Source of the DNA: Flavobacteriales bacterium
GTDB taxonomy: Bacteria; Bacteroidota; Bacteroidia; NS11-12g; UBA955
DNA: 64,000 nt
Assembly: GCA_002737705.1 (NCBI GenBank)
Contig: NSIM01000003.1
Coordinates: 1-64,000, forward strand
Direction: 5' to 3'
Shown here: positions 8,535 through 17,627 of the stretch, piece by piece
Layout of the letters: each line of letters opens with the position of its first letter
Position numbering within the stretch: the stretch's first letter is position 1
The notes under the pieces: model-generated
Database searches by the model: none
Told to the model about the DNA's origin: nothing
The model's input: the letters and a program-made list of their open reading frames with translations, nothing else
Made by a program: the position numbers and the translations under genes

Positions 8535-9557
8535 TTAAATTGGTTGATTGCAGCCCCTAAGATCACTAAAGTCGATTCGACCCAACACTTCAAATGAACC
8601 ATTTTCATGGACTCGTCCCAAATCATCTGTGGCAATAAACGAACAACTATGAATATTTGCAAGGTCTATTACGCAAATTCTTCCTGTTTTCCCGGCCGGC
8701 AAAAATGTTCTAAAATCGCCCATGTCTTGTATTACAATTTTCATCCATGGCGGGCCAAAGAACAGACCCTCTTTTGGCGCATAAGCCTGGCTTAACAATT
8801 CTGTCATCCCATATTCAGAGTGGATATTTTTGCATCCAAATGAGTCAGACAATATTTCATGTAATTCGTTGCGAGTCAATTCATTTCCACGACCTTTCAT
8901 TCCCCCTGTTTCCATTATAATGGTTCGAGTCCAGTGGCGGTTTTGAACGGTTTCTGCCATAGACAACAAGGAAAATGTTACCCCAAACAGAAGCGTAGGG
9001 ATTTCATTTTTTTCATTGTGATCGATGATGTTGGCAAGGTCCTGATATTGGTCTAAATAAAAACCACTTTTTGGCTGTCCCTTTTGTATCATTTTATCAA
9101 CCATATACACCAATGAAGATCCTTCGCGCTCTAAATAGGAAGGCAATAACCCAATAACACAATAGTTTTCAATACGCCCATACTGTATTTCGAAACCTTG
9201 GGTAAAGCTTTGTTCATACACCGAAAGATCGCAAACCATGTGTTTAGACCGAATGCGATCGCGTGTTCCTGAACTTTCAAAAGTTGCTTCAAAACCCTTG
9301 CATTGGTCGCTAAGCACAGAATGGGTTTTAAAAAATTCTATGGGCAAAAAAGTAAATTCACTGGGATTGAACACCGTATTATTTTCGGTAATAGCTTGCT
9401 CTTTAAAAGGGGATTCTCCTTGGACATGCGCAGTCCAATTGGAAAAAACGGCAGTATATTTTAATTGATATTGATATATTTCACGTGCCCATTGCGTAAA
9501 TTTGGAATGGGGAATGGCAAATAAACTTTTTTTGATAGCACTAAGATCTTTTTGCAT
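8535..9557 (-). CDS. LuxE-like acyl-protein synthetase / acyl-activating enzyme
   Basis: This belongs to the LuxE branch of the adenylate-forming enzymes, which activate a fatty acid or other carboxylate as acyl-AMP. The visible features are FESSGTRDRIRSKH, the P-loop-like Ser/Thr/Gly segment, and a later SEYGMTELLSQAY motif matching the A5 region (YGxTE). A TDDLGRV segment near the C-terminus matches the conserved A7 Asp. It has about 340 residues, as expected for LuxE-type proteins, and lacks the long C-terminal domain of CoA ligases. No luciferase or LuxC/LuxD partner is present, so the substrate is unknown. The first 44 nt of coding sequence overlap the start of the divergent lipoprotein gene. 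Confidence 0.8.
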   Translation of the reverse strand: MQKDLSAIKKSLFAIPHSKFTQWAREIYQYQLKYTAVFSNWTAHVQGESPFKEQAITENNTVFNPSEFTFLPIEFFKTHSVLSDQCKGFEATFESSGTRDRIRSKHMVCDLSVYEQSFTQGFEIQYGRIENYCVIGLLPSYLEREGSSLVYMVDKMIQKGQPKSGFYLDQYQDLANIIDHNEKNEIPTLLFGVTFSLLSMAETVQNRHWTRTIIMETGGMKGRGNELTRNELHEILSDSFGCKNIHSEYGMTELLSQAYAPKEGLFFGPPWMKIVIQDMGDFRTFLPAGKTGRICVIDLANIHSCSFIATDDLGRVHENGSFEVLGRIDFSDLRGCNQPI

Positions 9558-10050
9558 TGCACTTTGTTTGGTTGCCTGTGAAAGAGACAAAAATACAATC
9601 AGTTTTTTGCCAAAAATTGATTTTTTGGGTATTTATCAGATTGGCAGTGGATTTGGCTATGATAGCATTGTTCGCATTGATGTAAAATATGGGGATGGCG
9701 ATGGGGATATTGGTTTGGATTCTAATTATAATTTTTATCCCTTTGGGATTAAAGATCCGGCATACTTTAATTTATTGATCTATTATCAGCACAAAAAAGG
9801 TGGGATATGGACCTATCCGATAAATCCCTTGCTGATTCCTCCCGACACCCTGGTTCTGCACCAACGGATCCCTGTCATTACTCCTTCGGGCAGGAGTAAA
9901 GCCATTCAGGGTGAAATTAGTATTGCTCTTCCTGCTCGGCCTTTCTCCTATCGTGGTGATTCTGTTAGGTATAGAATTCAATTGATTGATCGTGCGCTTC
10001 ACAGGAGTGATATAATATTAACACAGTCTATTTGGTTGGAACACCCATAA
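9514..10050 (+). CDS. Putative lipoprotein with GDGDGDIG motif
   Basis: The product is about 178 residues, with a signal peptide ending in a lipobox (CLVAC) and then mature sequence with a GDGDGDIGLD segment that could bind calcium. It has beta-rich spacing with many Tyr and Pro. I recognise this only as a hypothetical lipoprotein type seen in Bacteroidota. Expected location is the periplasmic membrane face or cell surface. ATG 9514 gives a good signal peptide; ATG 9502 is also in frame, and a TTG further in would shorten the signal peptide. Its 5' end overlaps the divergent LuxE-like gene. Confidence 0.72.
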   Translation: MANKLFLIALRSFCIALCLVACERDKNTISFLPKIDFLGIYQIGSGFGYDSIVRIDVKYGDGDGDIGLDSNYNFYPFGIKDPAYFNLLIYYQHKKGGIWTYPINPLLIPPDTLVLHQRIPVITPSGRSKAIQGEISIALPARPFSYRGDSVRYRIQLIDRALHRSDIILTQSIWLEHP

Positions 10051-10066
10051 ATTCAAATTAATTCGG

Positions 10067-10074
10067 TAATTTTG
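10067..10074 (+). promoter_or_regulatory. -7 promoter element (TAATTTTG) for the OmpH-like genes
   Basis: This is an exact match to TAnnTTTG, 40 nt before the first OmpH-like ATG. No convincing -33 TTTG is seen at the expected distance. Confidence 0.45.
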
Positions 10075-10114
10075 TGCTTTGTGGTGTTTTGGCATATTGT
10101 TTGTCAAATCCAAA

Positions 10115-10747
10115 ATGAAAATGAAACAGGTATTTTTTCTTTTTTGTCTCATTACAGTGAGTTTGGTTCAGGCCCAGCGATCTCAAGTCATTGGATTTGT
10201 CGATTCAGATGTTATTTTGGCCAAAATGCCCGAGTATCGAGCAGCCCAGAAAGACCTCGATGACATTGGTGCGAAGTTTCAGGCAGAAGCCCAAAAAATG
10301 CAAACTGTATTTGAGCAAATGCAACGCGATTTTGTGGCCGAAGAAATTCTGCTCACCCTTGATCAAATCCGACAAAAAAAGGAGACCTTGGGTAAAAAAG
10401 AAGCCGAAGTAATGGCCTTTCGCGAAGAAAAATTTGGTCCTTTGGGAGCGCTTTATTCTGAGCGTTCTCGTCTCATTAAGCCCCTCCAAGATAAGGTATA
10501 TGAAGCCATTCAAAGCGTTGCTAAGAAAGAAGGCTATGCCTTTATTTTTGATAAATCTGGCGGCGCATTGATGTTGTATGCCGATCAGAAATTCGATAAA
10601 ACCCTAGAAGTAATGGAGGCATTGGGAATTTCTACCGAGGATATGCCCAATGCGATACCATCTCCTGTTAAGCCGAATACCCAAAATCGAGGACAGAGCA
10701 CAAATCCACTGCTTGTTCCACCACCGAGTAACGAGAAAGACAATTGA
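10115..10747 (+). CDS. OmpH/Skp family periplasmic chaperone (first of two)
   Basis: Skp-type proteins form trimeric jellyfish-shaped holdases that carry unfolded outer-membrane proteins across the periplasm. A signal peptide (QVFFLFCLITVSLVQAQ) is followed by IGFVDSDVILAKMPEY, the conserved first strand. A long charged coiled coil spans residues about 45-125, and then comes KKEGYAFIFDKSGG, the conserved end of the body domain. A Pro/Asn-rich tail of about 45 residues follows, longer than in typical Skp. ATG 10115 was chosen to start just before the signal peptide. It is followed 26 nt later by a paralogue. bamA, a frequent neighbour, is absent. Confidence 0.9.
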   Translation: MKMKQVFFLFCLITVSLVQAQRSQVIGFVDSDVILAKMPEYRAAQKDLDDIGAKFQAEAQKMQTVFEQMQRDFVAEEILLTLDQIRQKKETLGKKEAEVMAFREEKFGPLGALYSERSRLIKPLQDKVYEAIQSVAKKEGYAFIFDKSGGALMLYADQKFDKTLEVMEALGISTEDMPNAIPSPVKPNTQNRGQSTNPLLVPPPSNEKDN

Positions 10748-10773
10748 AAAAAAATAAAAAATCACAACCAAAT

Positions 10774-11286
10774 ATGAAAAAACCCATCCTGATTATTGCC
10801 ACCATTTTTTTAATGACCCTGGGTTCATTTGCCCAAGCCCAAAAAATAGGCACCATTAACACTGCACTTGTAATTGATACCTTGCCTGCAAAAGATTCAG
10901 CACTGGCCCAATTGGCAAAGATTGAACAGGGGTATACCAACCGATTGAGAGACTTGGATGCCGAGATGCAAAACAAAGAGAAAGATTACCAAGCCAAAGT
11001 GGCGAGTAAAGCTACGCCAGCGCAGTTAGAGTTGATCACAAAGAGTTTTCAGCGTCTTCAACAAGAGGCCCAAGAGACACAAGAGACTGCAAAGGCAGAA
11101 CTGCAACAAGAACAAGCAAGATTGTATAAGCCTATCGTGGATGCTGTAAAGAAAGCAACGGCTGATGTTGCCAAAGCCAGAGGATATTCCCATATTATTG
11201 ACAATTCTCAGGGGAGTGTTTTTTGGAGTGCGAATATTGCAGATGATCTTACCGGAGCAGTGATTGCCCAAATGTTAAAAAAATAA
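10774..11286 (+). CDS. OmpH/Skp family periplasmic chaperone (second of two)
   Basis: This is a paralogue of the preceding gene, 170 residues long, without the Pro-rich tail. It has a signal peptide (IIATIFLMTLGSFAQAQ), then KIGTINTALVIDTLP, a central charged Gln/Glu-rich coiled coil, and ARGYSHIIDNSQGSV as the conserved end. The predicted role is periplasmic holdase for outer-membrane proteins. ATG 10774 is used because an upstream TTG would add a basic stretch before the signal peptide. A hairpin 22 nt after the stop probably ends the transcript. Confidence 0.9.
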   Translation: MKKPILIIATIFLMTLGSFAQAQKIGTINTALVIDTLPAKDSALAQLAKIEQGYTNRLRDLDAEMQNKEKDYQAKVASKATPAQLELITKSFQRLQQEAQETQETAKAELQQEQARLYKPIVDAVKKATADVAKARGYSHIIDNSQGSVFWSANIADDLTGAVIAQMLKK

Positions 11287-11308
11287 GCATTTTGCATTGC
11301 TATATTTG

Positions 11309-11341
11309 AAGGACTGCTGTGTTAACGGCAGTCCTTTATTT
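11309..11341 (+). terminator. Hairpin between ompH-like pair and murI
   Basis: Arms 11309-11317 and 11328-11336 form a perfect 9-bp stem with a 10-nt loop, followed by TATTTT. The hairpin ends only a few bases before the murI ATG. It could therefore be read-through and act as an attenuator for murI rather than a full terminator. Confidence 0.6.
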
Positions 11342-11342
11342 T

Positions 11343-12167
11343 ATGAAGAAAGGCAAAATAGGCATATTTGATTCTGGTTACGGTGGACTTACCGTTATGC
11401 GGAGTATTGTCGATGTTTTACCGGGCTTTGACTTTGTATATTTAGGAGACAATGCCCGGGCCCCTTATGGGAATCGATCCTTTGAAACAGTGTATCAATA
11501 TACTTTAGAATCGGTCAATTGGTTATTTGATCAGGGTTGTGAGTTGGTTGTTTTGGCTTGTAATACTGCGTCGGCCAAAGCACTTCGACAGATACAGCAA
11601 ATAGATTTGCCCAAGCGAAGCGATAACAAACGGGTATTGGGTGTTATTCGGCCCAGTACTGAATCAATTGGAAGGTATACAAAAACGGGAGTTGTGGGTA
11701 TAATGGGTACAGTGGGAACTGTTAAATCTGAAACATATCCTACAGAAATTGCCCGATTTTTTCCAAGCTTAAGGGTTGAGCAAGAGGCTTGTCCAATGTG
11801 GGTATATTTGGTAGAACACAATCAAAGAGAGGGTGTTGGCGCTGAGTATTTTGTTAAACTACACCTTGACCGAATATTGTCGCGAAATCCCCAAATTGAT
11901 ACAATTTTATTGGCGTGTACCCATTATCCTTTGTTAGAAAAAACCCTCAATAAGTGTATTCCCTCAAATGTTCGCTTGGTTTCGCAAGGGAGAATTGTGG
12001 CCGAGAGTTTAAATGCATATTTAAACCGGCATCCAGAAATAAGAAATATTCTTGGGTCTGGTGCTTCCCGTTCTTTTTTTACAACCGATGATACCCTCAC
12101 ATTCGAAGCACAAGCATCGATTTTTTTTGGTGATTCTGTGCGTGTTAAACATGTTCAGATTGGATAG
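11343..12167 (+). CDS. murI: Glutamate racemase
   Basis: This enzyme makes D-glutamate for peptidoglycan from L-glutamate without a cofactor, using two Cys residues as acid and base. Both are visible in their motifs: ACNTAS near residue 68 and ACTHYPLL near residue 193. The N-terminal IGIFDSGYGGLTV is the family start and LGDNARAPYG follows. The length of 274 residues is normal. ATG 11343 is chosen over an upstream in-frame start that would lie inside the terminator hairpin. murB lies 8 kb away in the same window but is not linked to it. Confidence 0.95.
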   Translation: MKKGKIGIFDSGYGGLTVMRSIVDVLPGFDFVYLGDNARAPYGNRSFETVYQYTLESVNWLFDQGCELVVLACNTASAKALRQIQQIDLPKRSDNKRVLGVIRPSTESIGRYTKTGVVGIMGTVGTVKSETYPTEIARFFPSLRVEQEACPMWVYLVEHNQREGVGAEYFVKLHLDRILSRNPQIDTILLACTHYPLLEKTLNKCIPSNVRLVSQGRIVAESLNAYLNRHPEIRNILGSGASRSFFTTDDTLTFEAQASIFFGDSVRVKHVQIG

Positions 12168-12197
12168 TTTGGTTGTGTAAACTGCAGTGTAATTTTG
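12168..12197 (+). promoter_or_regulatory. Promoter for uvrC
   Basis: TTTG at 12168-12171 (-33) and TAATTTTG at 12190-12197 (-7) are 18 nt apart. Both match the Bacteroidota consensus. Only 4 nt separate the -7 element from the uvrC ATG, so the mRNA should be leaderless or nearly so. Confidence 0.65.
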
Positions 12198-12201
12198 ATC
12201 C

Positions 12202-14025
12202 ATGTTACCGGCATCCTTGCGTGAAATTGTAAAGTCGCTACCCGAAAAGCCAGGAGTGTATAAGTATTTCAATGTTGAAGGAATAATTATATATGTAGGT
12301 AAAGCCAAAAACCTAAAAAAGAGGGTGTCGAGCTATTTCAACAAACAGCAACACGAGAACCGGAAAACAGCCATTTTGGTTAGCAAAATTCGTGGTATAG
12401 AATACACGGTTGTAGATACCGAGATGGATGCGCTACTTCTCGAGAATAGCCTCATTAAAGAGTTACAACCCCGGTATAATATCAACCTAAAAGACGATAA
12501 AACATACCCCTATATTCGTATCACTGCAGAGCGTTTTCCAAAGGTTTACCCTGTGAGAATTGTTGTGCGTGATGGCAGTGATTATTTTGGCCCCTATGCC
12601 AATGTAAAGTTGATGTATACCGTACTCGATTTGGTTAAAATGCTCTATCCTACCCGCAATTGTAATTTGGGGTTGACGGCAGAAAGCATTGCGGCTGGGA
12701 AGTTTAATATCTGTATGGAATACCAAGTTGGTAGCTGCTTGGGGCCCTGTGAGGGATACCAAAGTGAAAAGGAATACGAAGAGGGTGTTGCCCAGATTAG
12801 ATACTTGTTAAAGGGAAATTTGGGCGAGGTTAAGAAGCACCTTAAAGCATCAATGGTAAGGGCATCCCAGTCTTTAAAATTTGAAAAGGCCCAAGAATTT
12901 AAGAATAAAATAGATGCATTGAATTACTATCAGTCTAAGAGTACCGTTGTCAGTGTTACGCTTGGTGATTTAGAGGTATATAGTATTAGCAGTAACGAAA
13001 AGATGGCATTTGTAAATTTTCTTCGTATAAGCCAGGGATTGATCGTAGCGAGTCGAAATATTGAAATTCGCAAGAAGATGGATGAATCAGATTCTGAATT
13101 GTTAGAGATTGCCATTGCCGAAATGCGCAGTTATTATGGCAATGATTGCAAAGAAATCGTTTTGGGACAGATATTGAATATGGATTTTCCGGGAGTGGTT
13201 TTGAGCATACCAAAGGTGGGTGATAAAAAACGTTTATTGGACTTGAGTGTAAAAAATGCCCTCTTGTTTAAGCAGGAAAAGATGTTGCAATATGAGAAAT
13301 TGAATCCTGAATTTAGGGTTGATCGCTTGTTGGAGCAGGTAAAAAAAGATCTTCGTTTAATGGATATTCCCAAGCATATAGAGTGTTTTGACAATTCAAA
13401 TTTTCAAGGGACCTACCCAGTGAGTGCTTGTGTGGTATTTAGGAATGGGAAGCCTGCAAAAACCGAATACCGTCATTTTAATGTTAAAACGGTGGTGGGA
13501 TCCGATGATTTTGCTACCATGAAAGAAGTTATAACCCGGAGATACACAAGGATGATAGAAGAAGGAAATGCCTTGCCACAATTGATAGTTGTAGATGGGG
13601 GAAAGGGGCAGTTGAGTTCGGCAGTTGAGGCACTAAAATCCTTAAAAATTTATGCCAAGTTGGCCATCATTGGCATTGCCAAGCGATTAGAAGAAATTTA
13701 TTATCCAGGCGATCCGCTTCCATTGCACATCGATAAAAAATCGGAAACCCTCAAGTTGATTCAGCATATGCGCGACGAGGCGCACCGATTTGGTATCAAT
13801 CATCACCGCAATCGAAGAGACAAAGACACAATTAAAACTGCACTAACAGATGTCCCGGGCGTGGGAAAAGAAACGGCCCGACAATTGCTCATGCATTTCA
13901 ATAGCGTTTCCCGTGTCAAAGAAGCAAGTATTGAAACACTCAGTGCAGTGGTTGGAATTGCAAAAGCCACCCTAATTGTGCGTTTTTATCAAGGAGAAGA
14001 ACCCCCATTGACGCGCGAAGTATAG
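12202..14025 (+). CDS. uvrC: UvrABC system protein C (excinuclease subunit)
   Basis: UvrC makes the dual incisions in nucleotide excision repair after UvrA/UvrB damage recognition. The N-terminal GIY-YIG nuclease is clear (PGVYKYF, then IIYVGKAKNLKKRVSSYF). The central UVR motif that contacts UvrB lies near residues 205-240. The RNase H-like nuclease domain follows, with ECFDNSNFQGTYPV and VVDGGKGQL, and the C-terminal helix-hairpin-helix pair is visible at LTDVPGVGKETARQLL. The length of 607 residues is normal. It appears to be transcribed from its own promoter. Confidence 0.97.
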   Translation: MLPASLREIVKSLPEKPGVYKYFNVEGIIIYVGKAKNLKKRVSSYFNKQQHENRKTAILVSKIRGIEYTVVDTEMDALLLENSLIKELQPRYNINLKDDKTYPYIRITAERFPKVYPVRIVVRDGSDYFGPYANVKLMYTVLDLVKMLYPTRNCNLGLTAESIAAGKFNICMEYQVGSCLGPCEGYQSEKEYEEGVAQIRYLLKGNLGEVKKHLKASMVRASQSLKFEKAQEFKNKIDALNYYQSKSTVVSVTLGDLEVYSISSNEKMAFVNFLRISQGLIVASRNIEIRKKMDESDSELLEIAIAEMRSYYGNDCKEIVLGQILNMDFPGVVLSIPKVGDKKRLLDLSVKNALLFKQEKMLQYEKLNPEFRVDRLLEQVKKDLRLMDIPKHIECFDNSNFQGTYPVSACVVFRNGKPAKTEYRHFNVKTVVGSDDFATMKEVITRRYTRMIEEGNALPQLIVVDGGKGQLSSAVEALKSLKIYAKLAIIGIAKRLEEIYYPGDPLPLHIDKKSETLKLIQHMRDEAHRFGINHHRNRRDKDTIKTALTDVPGVGKETARQLLMHFNSVSRVKEASIETLSAVVGIAKATLIVRFYQGEEPPLTREV

Positions 14026-14045
14026 TGTCATAAGTTATTATAATC

Positions 14046-15287
14046 ATGCATATTACACCAACATACCAACTCGAATGTTTGCTTGCTAAAGCCAGAAAAG
14101 AAGAGTTTGCATGTATTTTGTTAAGCAATCAATTTGAAGACCAATACGGGAGATATGAATTGATGGCCGGTTTTGGTGAAACGCATCGTTACCGTGATTT
14201 GAGTCTGATCCCTAAGACATCAGCGATCCCTTTGTTTGGATATGTTGGCTATGATTATAAGAATAACATTGAGACAATGTTACATAGTAGGCACAGTGTT
14301 TTGGTGGAATTTGATAGATTGGGTTTTGTTTCTCCAAGGGAGTGGGTTGTTTTGGGTAGGGATTCTCAGGTGTTTGGGGATGCAAATTTGTTACACTGCG
14401 ACACCATTATTCATGCTGACAATGACAAGGATTTACCCCAATGGCGTGCCCAAACCTTGCGTGAAGAGTATCTAAATATTGTTGAGAAAATCAAGGCCCA
14501 TATCATCGAAGGGGATTTTTACGAAATGAATTATTGCATTGCATTTTCTGCTGAAATAACGCTAGATCCCTATTCGATTTTTCTTACATTGAATGCCATT
14601 TCGCCAGCTCCTTTTTCGGTATTTTTGAAAGAGGGTGATCGGTATTTGTTGTGCGCGAGTCCAGAAAGGTTCATTACACAATTTCAGGGAAAACTCATTT
14701 CTCAGCCCATTAAGGGTACCCGGAGAAGGCTGGGCGATTTTGCGCAATTGCAAAGCGATGCAATGCTACTTTCCCAAGATTTGGATGTCGCCAATGAGCT
14801 CTTGGGTTCTGAGAAAGACCGTTCAGAAAATATCATGATAGTCGATTTGGTTCGCAACGATTTGTCGCGTATTTGCCAAGTGGGTAGCGTGGTGGTTCCA
14901 TCTTTGTGCTCTCTGCATTCTTTCTCCCATGTACATCAGTTGATTTCCACAGTTCAGGGAATACCCCTGTTGGGTATCAGTTTAAAAGACGTATTTCATG
15001 CAACTTTTCCCATGGGAAGTATGACTGGAGCTCCCAAAATTGCGGTAATGCAATACGCAGAAAAACTAGAAAATTTTTCCCGGGGCTTGTATTCTGGCAG
15101 TGTAGGCTATGTTTGGAACCAGGAATTTGATTTCAATGTGGTAATCAGGGCCCTTCAATATGATTCTCAGGCAAAATATCTTGCGTATGCTGTGGGTGGT
15201 GCAATTACATTCGACAGTATTGCTGAAATGGAATACCAAGAATGTCTAGACAAAGCGGCCTCCGTACTTTCGGTATTTCATCCATAG
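14046..15287 (+). CDS. pabB: Aminodeoxychorismate synthase component I
   Basis: This enzyme converts chorismate plus ammonia to 4-amino-4-deoxychorismate, the first step of the p-aminobenzoate branch of folate synthesis. The chorismate-binding fold is clear: DFYEMNYCI, ASPERFI, PIKGTRRR, DLVRNDLSRIC, and the C-terminal FPMGSMTGAPK and YSGSVGYV. The Lys of PIKGT (about residue 223) is the catalytic Lys that separates PabB from anthranilate synthase (PIAGT), so TrpE is unlikely. The length of 413 residues is short but complete. No pabA or pabC is adjacent; folD, another folate gene, lies far away at 60 kb. Confidence 0.9.
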   Translation: MHITPTYQLECLLAKARKEEFACILLSNQFEDQYGRYELMAGFGETHRYRDLSLIPKTSAIPLFGYVGYDYKNNIETMLHSRHSVLVEFDRLGFVSPREWVVLGRDSQVFGDANLLHCDTIIHADNDKDLPQWRAQTLREEYLNIVEKIKAHIIEGDFYEMNYCIAFSAEITLDPYSIFLTLNAISPAPFSVFLKEGDRYLLCASPERFITQFQGKLISQPIKGTRRRLGDFAQLQSDAMLLSQDLDVANELLGSEKDRSENIMIVDLVRNDLSRICQVGSVVVPSLCSLHSFSHVHQLISTVQGIPLLGISLKDVFHATFPMGSMTGAPKIAVMQYAEKLENFSRGLYSGSVGYVWNQEFDFNVVIRALQYDSQAKYLAYAVGGAITFDSIAEMEYQECLDKAASVLSVFHP

Positions 15288-15512
15288 GGCCAACAATGGC
15301 CTTACAAATCGACAGTCGTTGGGTTGAAAAAAAACACCGGCACGCCCGATACAACAGTTAAAATAGCCTCCTATTTTATGATAAACGCCTTGTATCAAAA
15401 TTTCCCCCCAAACAATTTGGGTGTGGATTTTATCGATTTGGTCACCGCCAAACAGACACAGTAGATTGAGTCGAGGCAATGTAAATAAACCGCGACGCTG
15501 TTTGGAATGCAA
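15288..15512. other. Non-coding gap between pabB and the response regulator
   Basis: An open frame on the minus strand runs through this gap into pabB (88 codons, TTG start), but it resembles no family I know and overlaps the pabB coding end. On the plus strand, frames are interrupted. I see no hairpin with a T-run. Confidence 0.4.
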
Positions 15513-16199
15513 TTAGATTTCAAATTTGTAGCCAACACCTTTTATGGTATGGATAAAATTTTCGTCCAGTTTTTCACGAATCTTACGAACATGGACGTCA
15601 ATGGTACGATCGACTACAACTACTTCTGTGCCCCAAACATTTTCTAAAATCTCATCCCTCGAAAAAACCCGGCTAGGACGGGAAGCCAAAAATGATAACA
15701 ATTCAAATTCTTTCTTTGGAAATCGAATTGATTTCCCATTGTAAACAATGTTAAAATGTTCTCTATCAATAATAAGGGTGCCAAAATCTAATCGCTCATA
15801 TTTGACTTTGAGATAATTGTTTTTTCTTCGCAAAATGGCTTTTACCCGACTCAAGACAACTCGCGCTCGGATGGGCTTTGCTATATAGTCATCAGCACCT
15901 GCTTCAAATCCGGCTAATTCAGCAAATTCTTCATTTCGGGCTGTAAGGAAAATAATGGGAATATCTTTTGTTGTTTCTATTGTTTTTAATTGCCTACAAG
16001 CTTCCATGCCATCCATCAAAGGCATCATGACATCCATAAGAATAACTGCAGGGATTACTTTTTTTGCTTGCTCTATTGCCTGTAATCCATTGCTTGCAAT
16101 AAATACATCAAATCCTTCTTTGGCCAATGCATACCTTAGCAATTCTAAAATGTCTTGATCATCATCGACAATCAGAATTTTTCCAAATTTATTTATCAT
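15513..16199 (-). CDS. OmpR/PhoB-family response regulator (orphan)
   Basis: This is a two-component transcription factor. The receiver domain (residues 1-120) has the acidic cluster DDD at 12-14, the phospho-acceptor Asp56 in LMDVMMP, and the conserved Thr and Lys (FLTAR, YIAKP). A winged-helix DNA-binding domain follows (about 130-225), with FPKKEFELLSFLASRP and a VRKIREKLDENFIHTIKGVGYKF recognition region split across its last strands. The length of 228 residues is normal. No histidine kinase is adjacent, so its partner must lie elsewhere. A TAnnTTTG element lies 18 nt upstream of the ATG. Confidence 0.95.
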   Translation of the reverse strand: MINKFGKILIVDDDQDILELLRYALAKEGFDVFIASNGLQAIEQAKKVIPAVILMDVMMPLMDGMEACRQLKTIETTKDIPIIFLTARNEEFAELAGFEAGADDYIAKPIRARVVLSRVKAILRRKNNYLKVKYERLDFGTLIIDREHFNIVYNGKSIRFPKKEFELLSFLASRPSRVFSRDEILENVWGTEVVVVDRTIDVHVRKIREKLDENFIHTIKGVGYKFEI

Positions 16200-16217
16200 T
16201 ATTTTTAAAAATTGTCA

Positions 16218-16225
16218 CAAAATTA
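16218..16225 (-). promoter_or_regulatory. -7 promoter element for the response regulator
   Basis: Read on the minus strand this is TAATTTTG, 18 nt before the start codon at 16199. No clear -33 element is seen. Confidence 0.45.
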
Positions 16226-16343
16226 TTATGCTAAACTTGAATTAAAGTTAAGTTTATAAATAATTTGTTTTTCGAACGTTTTGTTCTTGCGAATATTCTA
16301 GGTTTATGTCTGATTTACTGATAGTTTTATACAGTGTCAGGAA

Positions 16344-17585
16344 TCACTTGGATTGTTGTTTTGGAGTATTGTCAATCTCAATAGACCCCAAAATTTCGTC
16401 CAGTTTGGCAGCAAGTTCTTCGCCTCTTAAACCTTTTGCAATGATTTTTCCCATTGGGTCAATCAAAACTGTGGAGGGAATTGAACGAATGCCATAGGTT
16501 TTCCCTGCCGAACTTCCCCACCCCTGCAAGTCACTAACATGTTTCCAGATAAGACTATCTTTTTCGATTGCAGCTTTCCAACGGTTAGGATCTTGGTCTA
16601 GTGATATACCATAGATCTCAAAACCCTTGTCTTTAAAATGCTTGTACATTTTAACATTATTGGGATTCTCTTTCCTACATGGACCACACCAACTGGCCCA
16701 AAAATCGAGCAAAACATATTTTCCCCGCAAAGATTTTAAGGACAAATCTTCTCCATTGGGTTGGGGTAAATCAATCTCAGGTGCTTCAGCACCAATCATT
16801 AACATTGCTTCTTCGGCATAGCGGGTCTCGATAATTTTTGTATATCTAGAATTTGGATTTGCTTTTACTGAAGCATCTCTGGCCAAGGTTAATAATTCGA
16901 TTGTGGGTTCTTGAATTAAATTATACTGTAAAATAAAAAAAGGCAAAAAACTAGGGCCTCTACCTTTCGCAAAATTGACAATGGTTTCATTGCGGTTGGC
17001 AATAATATCATAATATTGTTCTTGAAGTTTGCCCATTCTTGAATATCCTGGCTCAGAGTTGGGGTCAATTGATGCCGCTTCTGTCTCTAATATCTTAATG
17101 GATGAAACAAATGTTTCATTTAATTTTAACAGTTCTTTTAAACCGAGACTTTCTTCAATATTTTTTCCTGTTAGGGAATAAGTTAACCCCGAAGCAGTTA
17201 CATCTACATTAATATCGGCTTGGGTAGAATTGTCAAGGGCCAAATACACCATTTGCTTATCCACTATGGACAAGGCACAGAAAATCATGTCTTTGGTAGA
17301 ACCTTTGACGACAAAATCTCCTTTTTTGTCTGTGAACGTGCTATCGATAAACACCAATTTCCCTGGGGTCATCTCAAACAATCTAATGGCGATATTGGGC
17401 TTGTTTTTAATATTGCCACGAACAACATATCCATCAGTCACCAAATCCAAAGAGTTGCTGTGTGGACTTACAAGATTGGCAATCCAAGTGTCAAAGTCTT
17501 TTTTTACCTTTTCGGCATTTAGATTCGTGCATTGCACCATCGCAAAAGAAATAATTACACAGAAAAGGGTTCTGAATGTTTTCAT
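16344..17585 (-). CDS. TlpA/ResA-like thioredoxin-fold lipoprotein
   Basis: The product is 413 residues with a lipoprotein signal (FAMVQC). The N-terminal half looks like the DUF4369-type beta domain often fused to such proteins in Bacteroidota (YVVRGNIKNKPNIAIRLFE). The C-terminal third is a TlpA/AhpC-TSA thioredoxin domain with FWASWCGPCRKE (active-site Cys near 300 and 303) and a cis-Pro region (IRSIPSTVLID). The expected role is thiol-disulfide exchange in the periplasm, for example cytochrome c maturation or general reductase work. The start is ATG 17585, immediately before the signal peptide; an ATG 12 nt upstream is also in frame. dsbD at 35-37 kb could supply electrons, which is inference only. 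Confidence 0.88.
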   Translation of the reverse strand: MKTFRTLFCVIISFAMVQCTNLNAEKVKKDFDTWIANLVSPHSNSLDLVTDGYVVRGNIKNKPNIAIRLFEMTPGKLVFIDSTFTDKKGDFVVKGSTKDMIFCALSIVDKQMVYLALDNSTQADINVDVTASGLTYSLTGKNIEESLGLKELLKLNETFVSSIKILETEAASIDPNSEPGYSRMGKLQEQYYDIIANRNETIVNFAKGRGPSFLPFFILQYNLIQEPTIELLTLARDASVKANPNSRYTKIIETRYAEEAMLMIGAEAPEIDLPQPNGEDLSLKSLRGKYVLLDFWASWCGPCRKENPNNVKMYKHFKDKGFEIYGISLDQDPNRWKAAIEKDSLIWKHVSDLQGWGSSAGKTYGIRSIPSTVLIDPMGKIIAKGLRGEELAAKLDEILGSIEIDNTPKQQSK

Positions 17586-17627
17586 AGGGGTCCACATCGG
17601 ATCAAATATAGCAAAAATCGGCCCAAA

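Noticed and set aside
15246-15512. An 88-codon minus-strand frame after the response regulator
   Set aside because: It needs a TTG start right at the regulator stop, overlaps the pabB end and matches no known family.
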